64,000 bases of DNA from Pseudoalteromonas sp. S2755 (GTDB lineage: Bacteria > Pseudomonadota > Gammaproteobacteria > Enterobacterales > Alteromonadaceae): positions 1 through 64,000 of the forward strand of contig NZ_PNDS01000027.1 in the NCBI RefSeq assembly GCF_005886535.1, given 5' to 3'. Of the stretch, positions 1 through 9,549 are shown piece after piece. The translations under genes and the position numbers were made by a program. How positions within the stretch are numbered: the stretch's first letter is position 1; each line of letters starts with the position of its first letter. The notes under the pieces are model-generated. The model did not search any database and was not told the origin of the DNA. It worked only from the letters and a program-made list of their open reading frames with translations.

Positions 1-2
1 AT

Positions 3-2138
3 GTGGTGGCATTGGATGATGCGGCATTATTTGCGGCGCAAAGCCAAGAGAACATAGAGAAACAAGAGAGTGGATTGACTGCAGCGTGTTTAGCCTATGT
101 CATTTATACCTCTGGCTCGACAGGGCAGCCAAAAGGCGTCATGACAGAGCATTGCGCATTAATGAACTTTAGAGAAGGCTTTTTTAAGCAATTAGCACTT
201 TGCGATGAAGCTTATAAAAATGGTTGGTTGTGGCTATCATCTTTTGTATTTGATGCCTCTCTAAAAGGAATTGCACTGTTATGTTCAGGTATCAAGCTTA
301 TTGTACCCACTAGAGAACAGGCTAAGTCTCCTAGCGAGCTGGTAAACATAACGCGACTGCATCAACTCAGTGTGCTAAATGCGACTCCACAATTACTTGA
401 TATGATAGTTAAAGAACCTAACTTACCCGCGATAGATCTGATCTCCAGTGGTGAGGCAATGGGGACAGTGCTGCAAAGTTTTATTTCATTTGTAAAGCAA
501 AACGGGCGGGTATTACTTAATGGATATGGACCGACTGAGACAACAGTGAACTGTGCCTTTTCACTACAGTCGCAAAGCAAACTAGAGGTGATCGGTCGAC
601 CGATGGTTAACACCGCTCTCTATCTTCTAGATGAAAAGCAGCAATTAGTACCACAAGGGTGTGTTGGTGAATTGTATGTCGGAGGTGATGGTTTGGCGCG
701 GGGATATCTGAATCGTCCGGAGCTCACTGCTGAGCGCTTTGTTGATAATCCGTATTATTTATCGAGTGATCCACATAGCCCAAGCCGCTTATATCGTACT
801 GGTGATTTAGTGCGTTACTTGGAGAATGGTGATCTCGCCTTTATAGGTCGCGCTGATGATCAAGTTAAGATCCGCGGCTTTAGAATAGAGCTTGGAGAAG
901 TGGAGGCGCAACTAGCGCAGCAATCTGAAGTTGACTCGGCTTTGGTACGAGCCATTCATATTGCGGGTAGTTTACAGTTGGTGGCATATATTAAGCCGCT
1001 AGTAGCTAAAGGAAGTGATGAACACCATGACTTTGCCCGCTACTTAAAAGCTGAATTAAAGGAGAAGCTACCAGAATATATGTTGCCAAGTGTGATCATG
1101 GTCGTAGATGAATGGCCGTTGACACCTAATGGTAAGGTAGATAAACGAGCGTTACCTAATGTCAAAGTGGGTGAGTTAACTGGAGATTATATTGCTCCCC
1201 AAACTAGAGTAGAGCAAGTGATCGTTCAGATTTGGTCAGAGCTGTTAGGGATAGAAGCAAGTAAAATCAGTCGTAACGCAAACTTCTTCGAACTTGGAGG
1301 GCATTCGTTGCTAACGGTTAAGCTAGCTACAGAAATCAATAGGCGATGTAGCACCAAGATATCGCTAGATAGATTTTTCAGTGCGGTAACCGTGGAGGCA
1401 ATGGCGAAACTGTGTGAGGGATATGATACGGCAAAGTCATATCAAGTTATCAAACCAATTTCACCACCTCATGGCGATAAACATGAGCTATTTATGATCC
1501 CCGGTGTTGCCAGCACAGAGAATGATTTTGCTTGGCTTGCAGCGCAATTATCGGCGCATGGTTATCGTATTTACGCTTGTCCTCATAAAGGGTTATTAGA
1601 TGGGACACTGCCTTATAATTCTGTGGAAGAGAATGTAACAGCAATTGTGAATGGCATTGTACAACAATCTAAGGATACTCAAGGGATAAGACTAATTGGA
1701 CATTCATTTGGTGGACTTTTAGCGTTGGAAGCAGCTAATAAACTGAGCGAACAAGGAATTAAAGTAGAGCTAATCTTAATCGATAGTTACTTCGAACAAC
1801 ATCGGCAACACAAAAAGCATGCCGCTATAGATGGTGGGGAAATGGGTGGTGAGAAACCCTTGCCCACAGATATCGATAGTCTATTGATATGTCAGTTAGA
1901 AGTCTTGGAGCGAAGGCAAAGTCAATGGTTAAGAGACTACATACCATCAGTCCACCCAGCTGTTACAGTCAAATACGCTTATGCGACTCAATCTAATTTC
2001 TGTATAGAGTCGTACCACCGTTACTTTGAGCAACACCATGACAAGGCTGTTGAATATACAAGCATAAATGCTGGACATATGGATATATTGAAGTCTGAAG
2101 ATTTGCTTAAGTTAATGCTTGAACAATATCTAGACTAG
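3..2138 (+). CDS. Non-ribosomal peptide synthetase, C-terminal part (A-PCP-TE), 5' end outside window
   Basis: This is the last module of an NRPS; the reading frame is open at the window edge, so the first codon shown is not the true start. In order it has an adenylation domain from core A3 (YTSGSTGQPKG, about residues 35-45), the FDAS stretch near 83, A5 (GYGPTET, 174-180), the A7/A8 region (YRTGDL, then IRGFRIELGEVE) and A10 (TPNGKVDKRALP). A carrier domain follows with the phosphopantetheine Ser in ELGGHSLL near 435, and then a thioesterase with nucleophile motif GHSFGG near 568 and a likely catalytic His in NAGHMD near the end. The terminal TE means peptide release or cyclisation happens here. 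An RND adaptor and pump follow on the same strand and may export the product. The pocket is incomplete at the 5' side, so I do not name the amino acid. Confidence 0.95.
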   Translation: MVALDDAALFAAQSQENIEKQESGLTAACLAYVIYTSGSTGQPKGVMTEHCALMNFREGFFKQLALCDEAYKNGWLWLSSFVFDASLKGIALLCSGIKLIVPTREQAKSPSELVNITRLHQLSVLNATPQLLDMIVKEPNLPAIDLISSGEAMGTVLQSFISFVKQNGRVLLNGYGPTETTVNCAFSLQSQSKLEVIGRPMVNTALYLLDEKQQLVPQGCVGELYVGGDGLARGYLNRPELTAERFVDNPYYLSSDPHSPSRLYRTGDLVRYLENGDLAFIGRADDQVKIRGFRIELGEVEAQLAQQSEVDSALVRAIHIAGSLQLVAYIKPLVAKGSDEHHDFARYLKAELKEKLPEYMLPSVIMVVDEWPLTPNGKVDKRALPNVKVGELTGDYIAPQTRVEQVIVQIWSELLGIEASKISRNANFFELGGHSLLTVKLATEINRRCSTKISLDRFFSAVTVEAMAKLCEGYDTAKSYQVIKPISPPHGDKHELFMIPGVASTENDFAWLAAQLSAHGYRIYACPHKGLLDGTLPYNSVEENVTAIVNGIVQQSKDTQGIRLIGHSFGGLLALEAANKLSEQGIKVELILIDSYFEQHRQHKKHAAIDGGEMGGEKPLPTDIDSLLICQLEVLERRQSQWLRDYIPSVHPAVTVKYAYATQSNFCIESYHRYFEQHHDKAVEYTSINAGHMDILKSEDLLKLMLEQYLD

Positions 2139-2245
2139 CAGTTGGTGAGCAACTCAAGTGGGTGGAGAACTACCCACTTCAATCTATAAACCCTCTATAT
2201 AAGCCGTCTGAAGTGATGGTGAGAACAAATACAAGTTGGTCTATT

Positions 2246-3385
2246 ATGAAGATAAAACATATTCAATCGATTGCTTTACCCGCAATGATTTTATCGCTAT
2301 TTGCAGTTGGGCTATTTGTCATGAGTGCATTAAGTGCGGCAGATGACGAATCTACGTTAAAAGTTAAAGTAAATCATATCTCGACAATACCCATTGAACA
2401 AAAAAATCATACGGTTCGTTTTAAGGTGTATGGAGAGCTTCGGCCGAGTGAAGTTACAAGTTTATCGACTAGAGTGGCAGGAAATATCGAATCTTGGTCA
2501 AAAGAGCTCGTAAAAGGGGGAATAGTTAAAAAGGGGACTGAGCTTTATAAAATTGAAGATAGTCAATATCAAGCTGAGCTCAAAAATGCAGAAGCTGAGT
2601 TGCTCAACGCTAAAGCCAAACTTGAGCAAGAATTGGGGATGGGAAAAGTAGCTCAAATAGAATTAGAGCGGATCCAATCAGACCAAGAAAATAGTCTGTT
2701 CTTGAGAAAACCACAAATTAAAAGTGCTTATGCAGCAGTGAGATCCGCAGAAGCAAGATTATCGTCTGCTCAGAAGAATTTGGAGTATACATCAGGTGTT
2801 GCACCATTCGACGCGTTAGTCGTTGAGAAGTCAATTGGCACGGGACAGTTTGTAAATCAAGGTACGAGTGTAGCGATATTATATAATATTGAAAGTGCTG
2901 AAGTGGAGTTACCCATCGCGCGATTTGATAGCCCATATTTGCCAGAGAATCTTTTAGCAACGGAGGTGGTGGTGAGGTTACCAGGCTCAGATCAGGTAGC
3001 TAGAGGTAAATTAATTAGAAGAATTCAGTTGGTTGATACACAAACCAGAGCTTACAAAGTAGTCGCAAAAGTGACTGGGCTGTTAGATAAGCGCAGTAGT
3101 AATTCATTTTTACAATTTGGTGACTTTGTCGAAGTGGAGTTTTCTGGACGTACGCTTGAGCAAGTATATAAAGTGCCAGAAGAATTAATTGAAAATAACC
3201 GTATTTGGGTCGCGAACAAAGGTTCGCTCGTATTACGAGAAGTGACCACTTTACGAAATGAAAATGGTTTTGCAATAGTCAGTAGCGGTATTCAGGTAGA
3301 CGATAAGATAGTTAGTGCATTGCCGGATTACCCCTACACAGGAATGCCTGTTGAAATTGTTGCTGCAAATCTAGCAAAGCTGTGA
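2246..3385 (+). CDS. RND-type efflux periplasmic adaptor (membrane fusion protein)
   Basis: Periplasmic adaptor that would link an inner-membrane RND pump to an outer-membrane channel. An N-terminal hydrophobic anchor lies at about residues 7-26, followed by a barrel-sandwich half, a Glu/Lys/Ala-rich alpha-hairpin around residues 95-160, the second lipoyl half (VAPFDALVVEKSIGTGQFVNQG) and a beta-barrel. The stop is 10 bp before the RND pump start, so the two are co-transcribed, probably with the NRPS. I chose the ATG at 2246 because it places the anchor at the N-terminus. In-frame GTG 2162 and ATG 2216 are alternatives; none has a strong Shine-Dalgarno sequence. Confidence 0.85.
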   Translation: MKIKHIQSIALPAMILSLFAVGLFVMSALSAADDESTLKVKVNHISTIPIEQKNHTVRFKVYGELRPSEVTSLSTRVAGNIESWSKELVKGGIVKKGTELYKIEDSQYQAELKNAEAELLNAKAKLEQELGMGKVAQIELERIQSDQENSLFLRKPQIKSAYAAVRSAEARLSSAQKNLEYTSGVAPFDALVVEKSIGTGQFVNQGTSVAILYNIESAEVELPIARFDSPYLPENLLATEVVVRLPGSDQVARGKLIRRIQLVDTQTRAYKVVAKVTGLLDKRSSNSFLQFGDFVEVEFSGRTLEQVYKVPEELIENNRIWVANKGSLVLREVTTLRNENGFAIVSSGIQVDDKIVSALPDYPYTGMPVEIVAANLAKL

Positions 3386-3395
3386 GGTTATTGTC

Positions 3396-6300
3396 ATGAA
3401 CAAAGAAAGCCTTAACCACGGCATCATCAATTTTTTTATTAATAACCCTGTAGCTGCAAACTTGTTGATGGTATTCATCATCATTATAGGTGCAGTTTCT
3501 TATCAATCTATAAACAAACAAATATTCCCCAACATCCACATTGATACGATAGAGATTAATGTCACTCAGTTTGGCTCCTCTGCAAAAGAGCTCGAAGAGA
3601 ATGTGATAAGTAAAATAGAGTACAGTTTAGTTAGTCTGCCAGATATAAAGCGTATGCGCTCCTGGTCCAATGACAATTCAGGTAGAATTGTGCTTGAAAT
3701 ACTGAAAAATGCGGACCCTGCCAGTGTGTTGGACAAAGTGAAACTTGCAGTGGACGCAACACCGGGCTTTCCCGCTGACTTAGAGCCAATTATCATTAAA
3801 CTGCGTGAAAACTTACAGCCGGTTATCCGCTTGGCTCTCATACAAGACAATGAAGTGTCCTCTTTAAGGCATTATGCACTTCAAGTACAAAATGAGCTTT
3901 TAAATTTAAATAATGTCTCAATAGTGAGTAATAACTTACCAAAAGGGGAAGTCGCGATAGAGGTTAATCCAGTTGCACTGCAGATGTACAAATTGACGAT
4001 TGAAGATGTCCGCTTAGCATTGCAAAAATACTCAAATAATATGAGTGTGGGAGCCGTGAGAAGTGAAGCTGGTACTATCCCTCTTCGTGTCGAAAATCAG
4101 GCATATGATGAAGGAGCATTTGCGAAGATCCCGATTAAAACCTTTGAGTCCGGTTTACAAATAAAGCTTGAAGATATAGCCAGTGTCCGAGATGGGGTTA
4201 TTGAAGGTGTACATTTATTTTCTTTTTCTGCAAAGCCTGCCGTTGCTTTTGAAGTGATGGCTGCGGAATATCAAGATGCTGTTGCCGTCGCTGACTCGGT
4301 GCAACAATATGTGGCGTATAAAAATCAGCATTTACCAAAGGACTTAAAACTTGAGGTGATTATTGACGGTACTGCGTATTTAGATCAGCGCTTGGCGATG
4401 ATGGAAGAAAACCTGATCCAAGGTGCTATTTTAGTTCTGTTAGTTTTATCTTTGTTCCTAAGTATGAGACTGGCATTTTGGGTCGTTGTGGGCTTGCCGG
4501 TATGTTTTCTTGGCGCAATACTAATAATGCCCTTGTTTGGTGTCACTATAAACTTGGTGTCGTTATTTGCCTTTATTATGGTGCTGGGGTTGATTGTCGA
4601 TGACGCTATCGTCGTTGGCGAGAGTGTACATGAACAAATAGAGACAACGGGAAATAATAAGCGAGCAGTTGCTCAAGGGGTAAAGAAAGTCGCTAAGCCT
4701 GCGGTTTTTGGCGTTTTAACGACCATAGCGGTATTTTTTCCTTTCATCTTTAGCGATGGCTCACAAAGTGAGTTATTCAAAGGGGTTTCGATTATCGTAA
4801 TCTTTTGTCTGCTATTCAGCATTGTTGAGTCTAAATTGATTCTACCTGCCCATTTAGCCAGTATGTCCTCAAAACAGACTTCTCAAAGTGGATTTAAATA
4901 TAAGTTGAATCAAGCAATCAGTGGGTTTAGTCAGGGGTGGTTGACTGATCGAGTTGTCTGGAGCATACGACATAAATGGAGCGTGCTACTATTATTTGTT
5001 GTTATCCTCGTACTTTCTCTTGCCTTGATAGTATTTGGCCACGTTAAGTCTATACCAGATCCTATGGTCCCAATTGATCAGCCAGAGATCACACTTGAAC
5101 TTAACGATAATGCCTCTGCGTTGGTAGTTAAACAAGCAGCACAAGCCTTTGAAAAAATGCTGAAAGAAGAAGAGCAAAAAACAGTCTCCTTGTTTGGTAA
5201 GGGAATGATCAAAGATATTTTGATTGAAAGCGTTGGAGAAACTAGTCTGAAGTTTACTGTTATTCTTGTCGATGAAAACCATAGACCTTATGATACGTTT
5301 GCGCTATCTCAGCGCTGGAGAGAGAATATTCCTGATATTGTGGCACTGAAAGCAGTTAGAATTAAAGATGATGTATTAGGCCAGCATAATTTATATGGGG
5401 ACTTTGGTTATTTCTTTTTTAGTGATGATATTGATGAACTAAATGCAGCCGCAAAACTATTTGCAGCGGAGTTAAAGCAACAAAAAGGATTATATGAAGT
5501 CGGCTCTACGATATCCGTCGGGCGAAAGGAGCTATTAATGGAATTAAAACCATTAGCTCATCAGTTAAATCTAACGCTTGCTGATGTAGCTCTGCAGTTA
5601 CAGCAAACCCATTATGGTGCAGAGGCTGATAGGTTTAGCCGTTTAGGAGAAGAGATTAGGGTGATGCTTAGGTATCCTCAAGCTAGTCGCACTAGTATCA
5701 GCGAGTTACAGTATGTTCGTATTAGACTGAGTTCTGGAGAAGAAGTATTCTTAGGAGATGTGGTTAGCTTTAAGGAGACCCAAGCAGTAACAACAATTCG
5801 TCGCGAGGCTGGCAAGCGCAGTCTATATGTTTTTGCTTCTATAGATCATCAAGACGTGAATGCCACGAAAGTTATCAAGCATGTGAATAAGGAAATAATT
5901 CCCAAAGTGAAGGCGCAATACCCTTCGATAACCACAGATTTAGGCGGAAAAATAAAGGAAGTCAGCAACGAGAAAGACCAAATGTTGATTTTCACTGTAG
6001 CCTCTTTGCTCGCAGTCTATATTTTATTGGCAATACCGTTAAAAAGTTATATTCAGCCGCTGCTGATAATGTCGGTTATCCCATTTTGTGTTGTTGGTGC
6101 GATATGGGGACATTGGATTTTCTCGGAGGATTTTAGTTTAGTTTCAAATTTTGGTCTAATCGCCGCGGCGGGTGTTGTTGTCAATGATAGTCTTATACTT
6201 GTTGACAGGATTAACGAAAAAGTGCGAAGTAACATTGAGATCATCGAAAGTGCAACACAGGCTGTGCATGAAAGGTTTAGAGCTATCATATTAACTTCAT

Positions 6301-6524
6301 TGACGACGTTTTTTGGGCTGTTACCAATAATGTTTGAAACTAGTGTTCAGGCGAAATTTGTATCTCCTATGGCAATATCTCTTGGCTTTGCTGTGCTGGT
6401 TTCAACAGTAGTGACACTCTTCTTAATTCCAATCCTGTATGTAGTCGGTTATCGCTTGAAACAAAAAGTACTTACGTTTGGTGCAACAAAAGATAATTTG
6501 AAAGAGCAACAGGCCCTAAGTTAG
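3396..6524 (+). CDS. RND family efflux pump, inner-membrane permease
   Basis: Proton-driven resistance-nodulation-division transporter of 1042 aa, the usual AcrB-family length. It begins with FFINNPVAANLLMVFIIIIG, the typical first membrane helix. Two repeats are visible: a first periplasmic porter domain, a block of helices around residues 340-480 containing GLIVDDAIVVGE, then helix 7 near 535, a second porter domain and a final helix block with AAAGVVVNDSLILVDRINE. The acidic residues in these membrane segments are those expected for proton relay. The adaptor gene is immediately upstream and an inverted-repeat terminator follows. Its position behind an NRPS suggests self-resistance or product export, but the substrate is not readable. 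Confidence 0.93.
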   Translation: MNKESLNHGIINFFINNPVAANLLMVFIIIIGAVSYQSINKQIFPNIHIDTIEINVTQFGSSAKELEENVISKIEYSLVSLPDIKRMRSWSNDNSGRIVLEILKNADPASVLDKVKLAVDATPGFPADLEPIIIKLRENLQPVIRLALIQDNEVSSLRHYALQVQNELLNLNNVSIVSNNLPKGEVAIEVNPVALQMYKLTIEDVRLALQKYSNNMSVGAVRSEAGTIPLRVENQAYDEGAFAKIPIKTFESGLQIKLEDIASVRDGVIEGVHLFSFSAKPAVAFEVMAAEYQDAVAVADSVQQYVAYKNQHLPKDLKLEVIIDGTAYLDQRLAMMEENLIQGAILVLLVLSLFLSMRLAFWVVVGLPVCFLGAILIMPLFGVTINLVSLFAFIMVLGLIVDDAIVVGESVHEQIETTGNNKRAVAQGVKKVAKPAVFGVLTTIAVFFPFIFSDGSQSELFKGVSIIVIFCLLFSIVESKLILPAHLASMSSKQTSQSGFKYKLNQAISGFSQGWLTDRVVWSIRHKWSVLLLFVVILVLSLALIVFGHVKSIPDPMVPIDQPEITLELNDNASALVVKQAAQAFEKMLKEEEQKTVSLFGKGMIKDILIESVGETSLKFTVILVDENHRPYDTFALSQRWRENIPDIVALKAVRIKDDVLGQHNLYGDFGYFFFSDDIDELNAAAKLFAAELKQQKGLYEVGSTISVGRKELLMELKPLAHQLNLTLADVALQLQQTHYGAEADRFSRLGEEIRVMLRYPQASRTSISELQYVRIRLSSGEEVFLGDVVSFKETQAVTTIRREAGKRSLYVFASIDHQDVNATKVIKHVNKEIIPKVKAQYPSITTDLGGKIKEVSNEKDQMLIFTVASLLAVYILLAIPLKSYIQPLLIMSVIPFCVVGAIWGHWIFSEDFSLVSNFGLIAAAGVVVNDSLILVDRINEKVRSNIEIIESATQAVHERFRAIILTSLTTFFGLLPIMFETSVQAKFVSPMAISLGFAVLVSTVVTLFLIPILYVVGYRLKQKVLTFGATKDNLKEQQALS

Positions 6525-6551
6525 GGGTAGGTTTGGTCATGGACACAACTC

Positions 6552-6579
6552 GATATAAGGTTCTAATGAGCCTTATATC
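6552..6579. terminator. Inverted-repeat terminator after the RND pump
   Basis: GATATAAGG and CCTTATATC form a 9-bp stem with a 10-nt loop. The right arm is followed by a T-rich stretch (ATTTTTATTTC). It probably ends the NRPS-RND transcript. Confidence 0.6.
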
Positions 6580-6770
6580 ATTTTTATTTCTACTTTTTTG
6601 ACCCTTACTTTTCCAAACAAAGCCCGCTACAATATTGCGCAATTTGTACATAGTAAGTATTTGTTGTCTGCTAGCATGGTTCCTGTATTCAGATGCACAA
6701 TGATGTGATCAGATTAAAGACAAGAGTATTGAACTGTACGTATGTTTTTTGACACAAGAAAAAGGATCCT

Positions 6771-8138
6771 GTGTTCATGCCGTTAAATACAATTATTCTA
6801 GCAGCGGGTAAAGGCACTCGCATGCGTTCTAAGTTACCAAAGGTCCTCCATCCTATCGCAGGAAAACCCATGGTACAGCATGTCATAGACAATGCGGTGT
6901 CGTTAGGCGCGCAGTCTACCAATTTAGTTTTTGGTCATGGTGCGCAGCAGCTACAAGCCGCGTTATCACATAATGAAGTGAACTGGGTGCATCAAGCAGA
7001 GCAGTTAGGAACAGGTCACGCAGTTGCGGTTGCGAAAGAGCATATTGGTGACGATGATAAAGTTTTAATCCTCTATGGTGATGTGCCACTGACAAAAAAG
7101 AGCACGCTACAGCGTTTGCTGGATGTGACTCCAGATAATGGTCTTGCTGTACTCACGGTTGATTTAGCAAATCCGACTGGTTATGGTCGTATGCTGCGAG
7201 AAAATGGCAAATTGGTTGGTATTGTTGAACAAAAAGATGCGTCTGCGGAGCAACTCGCTATTACCGAGATCAATACAGGGATCATGGCGGCTAACGGTGG
7301 ATTATTGAAAAAGTGGCTTGGACAGCTATCGAATAATAATGCACAAGGTGAATATTATCTCACTGACATCGTTGCGATGGCGCACAGCGAAGGGGTAGAA
7401 ATTACTTCTGCACAGCCTGATGATAAGATGGAAGTAGAAGGTGCGAATAACCGTGTGCAGTTAGCTGCATTAGAGCGTGCCTATCAGGCTTGGCAAGCTG
7501 AAACCTTGATGATTAATGGTGCTAGTTTAGCGGATCCTGCTCGCATCGATGTGCGTGGACAGGTAACCACAGGTCAAGACGTGTTAATCGACGTAAATGT
7601 GGTGTTTGAAGGAAACGTAGAGATCGGTGACGATGTTGTCATTGGTCCTAACTGTGTACTTAAAAACTGTAAAATCGGTAATGGCGTAGTTATTAAAGCT
7701 AATACGCTTATCGAAGATGCGTTGGTCGCTGATAAGTGCACTTTAGGTCCATTTGCTCGCTTGCGTCCTGGCGCGATAATGGAAGAAGACTCTCATATCG
7801 GTAATTTCGTAGAGATAAAAAAGTCTCGCTTGGGTAAAGGTTCAAAAGCCAATCACTTGACCTACCTTGGAGATGCTGAAATTGGGGAAAAAGTGAATAT
7901 TGGTGCCGGAACCATCACTTGTAACTATGACGGCGTGAATAAGTCTAAAACTATTATCGGTGATAATGCCTTTATTGGCTCTAATTCATCGCTAGTTGCA
8001 CCAGTTGAAATTGGTAGTACGGCGACGATTGGCGCAGGCTCAGTGATTACCTCAAGCGTGAAAGATGAGCAATTGGCTGTCGCGCGAGGAAAACAGCGTA
8101 ACTTGGATGGCTGGCAGCGACCAATTAAAAAGTCTTAA
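6771..8138 (+). CDS. glmU: Bifunctional GlcNAc-1-P uridyltransferase / glucosamine-1-P acetyltransferase GlmU
   Basis: Makes UDP-GlcNAc for peptidoglycan and LPS in two steps: acetylation of GlcN-1-P, then uridylylation. The N-terminal pyrophosphorylase has the LAAGKGTRM signature (residues 10-18) and the linker EGANNR. The C-terminal half is a left-handed beta-helix of hexapeptide repeats with the acetyltransferase motif [14 protein letters not shown]. The 455-aa length is normal. The GTG at 6771 lies 4-5 bp after AAGGA; the ATG at 6777 is an alternative. The gene stands alone between the NRPS region and the lanthipeptide cluster, about 44 kb from glmS. Confidence 0.97.
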   Translation: MFMPLNTIILAAGKGTRMRSKLPKVLHPIAGKPMVQHVIDNAVSLGAQSTNLVFGHGAQQLQAALSHNEVNWVHQAEQLGTGHAVAVAKEHIGDDDKVLILYGDVPLTKKSTLQRLLDVTPDNGLAVLTVDLANPTGYGRMLRENGKLVGIVEQKDASAEQLAITEINTGIMAANGGLLKKWLGQLSNNNAQGEYYLTDIVAMAHSEGVEITSAQPDDKMEVEGANNRVQLAALERAYQAWQAETLMINGASLADPARIDVRGQVTTGQDVLIDVNVVFEGNVEIGDDVVIGPNCVLKNCKIGNGVVIKANTLIEDALVADKCTLGPFARLRPGAIMEEDSHIGNFVEIKKSRLGKGSKANHLTYLGDAEIGEKVNIGAGTITCNYDGVNKSKTIIGDNAFIGSNSSLVAPVEIGSTATIGAGSVITSSVKDEQLAVARGKQRNLDGWQRPIKKS

Positions 8139-8180
8139 AAATTATTATTATAGGGACAGTATTAAGTTCCTCTAGACACG

Positions 8181-8207
8181 AATAAGGCAAGCATGACTTG
8201 CCTTATT
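8181..8207. terminator. Rho-independent terminator after glmU
   Basis: AATAAGGCAAG and CTTGCCTTATT form a perfect 11-bp stem with a 5-nt loop, followed by a T-rich stretch. It separates glmU from the lanthipeptide export genes. Confidence 0.8.
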
Positions 8208-8287
8208 TCATTCCTTTCTGTTACCACCCGTGGTACATTGTGTTTTCAATAAAAAAATATTAACAATAATATTACCCGATAAGTGCT

Positions 8288-9532
8288 ATGGAAAATTTAT
8301 TTCGCCGTGAGGTGTTAGAGCATAAACAGCACCGCTTAGAGGGCACAATTAGCTTAGTCCAACCGCCCGTATTTAAGACGCTGGGATTACTCATTTTAAC
8401 TGTTGTGATTTTAAGCATCGTGTTTCTATCAAGTGGTAGCTATACCAGAAAGGAAAGAGTATCTGGCGTTATTGAGCCCAGTGGTGGACTGCTGCGTGTT
8501 GCTGCAATGCAACAAGGTGTGGTGTCTGACGTATTGGTCAAAGAGGGTGAGCAAGTCGCTGCTGGGCAACCTTTGCTGCGAATTGCATCTGCAAAACATA
8601 GCACTGAAGCCACAGAGTTGAATCAAGCGTTACTGAATCAATATCGCTTTCAACAAAAAAACTTACTTCAGCAGATAGAGCAACTGCGTGGGCAGTACCA
8701 GCTTGATATTGAAGAGCTACAGCAACAAGAAGCAACCGCAAAAGAAAAGTTAAAAGAACTTGAGAGCCAAGCAAGTACGTTCCAAGAGCGGCTTCTACTT
8801 AATCAAGATTTAGTGTCGCAAATTGCGACCTTAAAAGGTACTGGTTATATTTCTGAACTTGAGCTACAACGTCAAAAAGACACTTTGCTTTCACTCAAGC
8901 AACAATCGTCTTCAATCCGTTCAGAGCGTATTGCGCTTGAGTCACAGCTGAAAAATATTAAAAATCAGTTGGCGAAACTGCCGATTGAACATCAAAACAG
9001 AATTTCTCAGCTGCAATCGCAGCAAGCAGATTTACTGATACAAATCTCTTCTATTGAGCAGGAGCGGCTTGGTGAAGTTCGTGCAGCTCAGTCAGGGGTG
9101 GTTACGGGATTGCTCGCTAAACTTGGCAAAAATGTTTCAATGGGTCAGCATTTACTGACCTTGATCCCCGAACACAGTGATATGCAAGCAATTATTTATA
9201 TACCCACATCAGCGTTTGGCTTTATTAAAGAAGGGCAAGAGACTAAGCTACGCTATCACGCGTTTCCCTACGAAAAATTTGGCATTTACAAAGGAAAAAT
9301 TGTAGAGCTCAGCAATAGTGTGATCTTACCTGAGGAAACCAACATGCCAGGTATTATCCAAGAACCTGCATACCGTGTTGTTGTTGCGTTGGATGAACAA
9401 GCGGTAAAAGCATATGGTAAAGATACGGCCTTACGGGCAGGTATGACGCTGGATGCGGATATTGTGGTAGAAGAGCGCTCGTTACTGCGTTGGTTGTTCG
9501 ACCCAGTATTTAGCATCAAAGGCCAATTATAA
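8288..9532 (+). CDS. HlyD-family adaptor of the lanthipeptide/bacteriocin exporter
   Basis: Membrane fusion protein that would work with the peptidase-ABC exporter encoded next. A single N-terminal transmembrane helix lies near residues 33-50 (LGLLILTVVILSIVFLSSG). It is followed by a lipoyl half (MQQGVVSDVLVKEGEQVAAG), a long Gln/Leu/Lys-rich coiled coil at about residues 100-250, the second lipoyl half (AAQSGVVTGLLAKLGKNVSMG) and a beta-barrel C-terminus. The 414-aa length fits the HlyD group of type I secretion adaptors, and the topology differs from the lipoprotein-like RND adaptors elsewhere in this window. The stop is 17 bp before the exporter gene. Confidence 0.9.
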   Translation: MENLFRREVLEHKQHRLEGTISLVQPPVFKTLGLLILTVVILSIVFLSSGSYTRKERVSGVIEPSGGLLRVAAMQQGVVSDVLVKEGEQVAAGQPLLRIASAKHSTEATELNQALLNQYRFQQKNLLQQIEQLRGQYQLDIEELQQQEATAKEKLKELESQASTFQERLLLNQDLVSQIATLKGTGYISELELQRQKDTLLSLKQQSSSIRSERIALESQLKNIKNQLAKLPIEHQNRISQLQSQQADLLIQISSIEQERLGEVRAAQSGVVTGLLAKLGKNVSMGQHLLTLIPEHSDMQAIIYIPTSAFGFIKEGQETKLRYHAFPYEKFGIYKGKIVELSNSVILPEETNMPGIIQEPAYRVVVALDEQAVKAYGKDTALRAGMTLDADIVVEERSLLRWLFDPVFSIKGQL

Positions 9533-9549
9533 GAAGTAAAAGGGTTGAT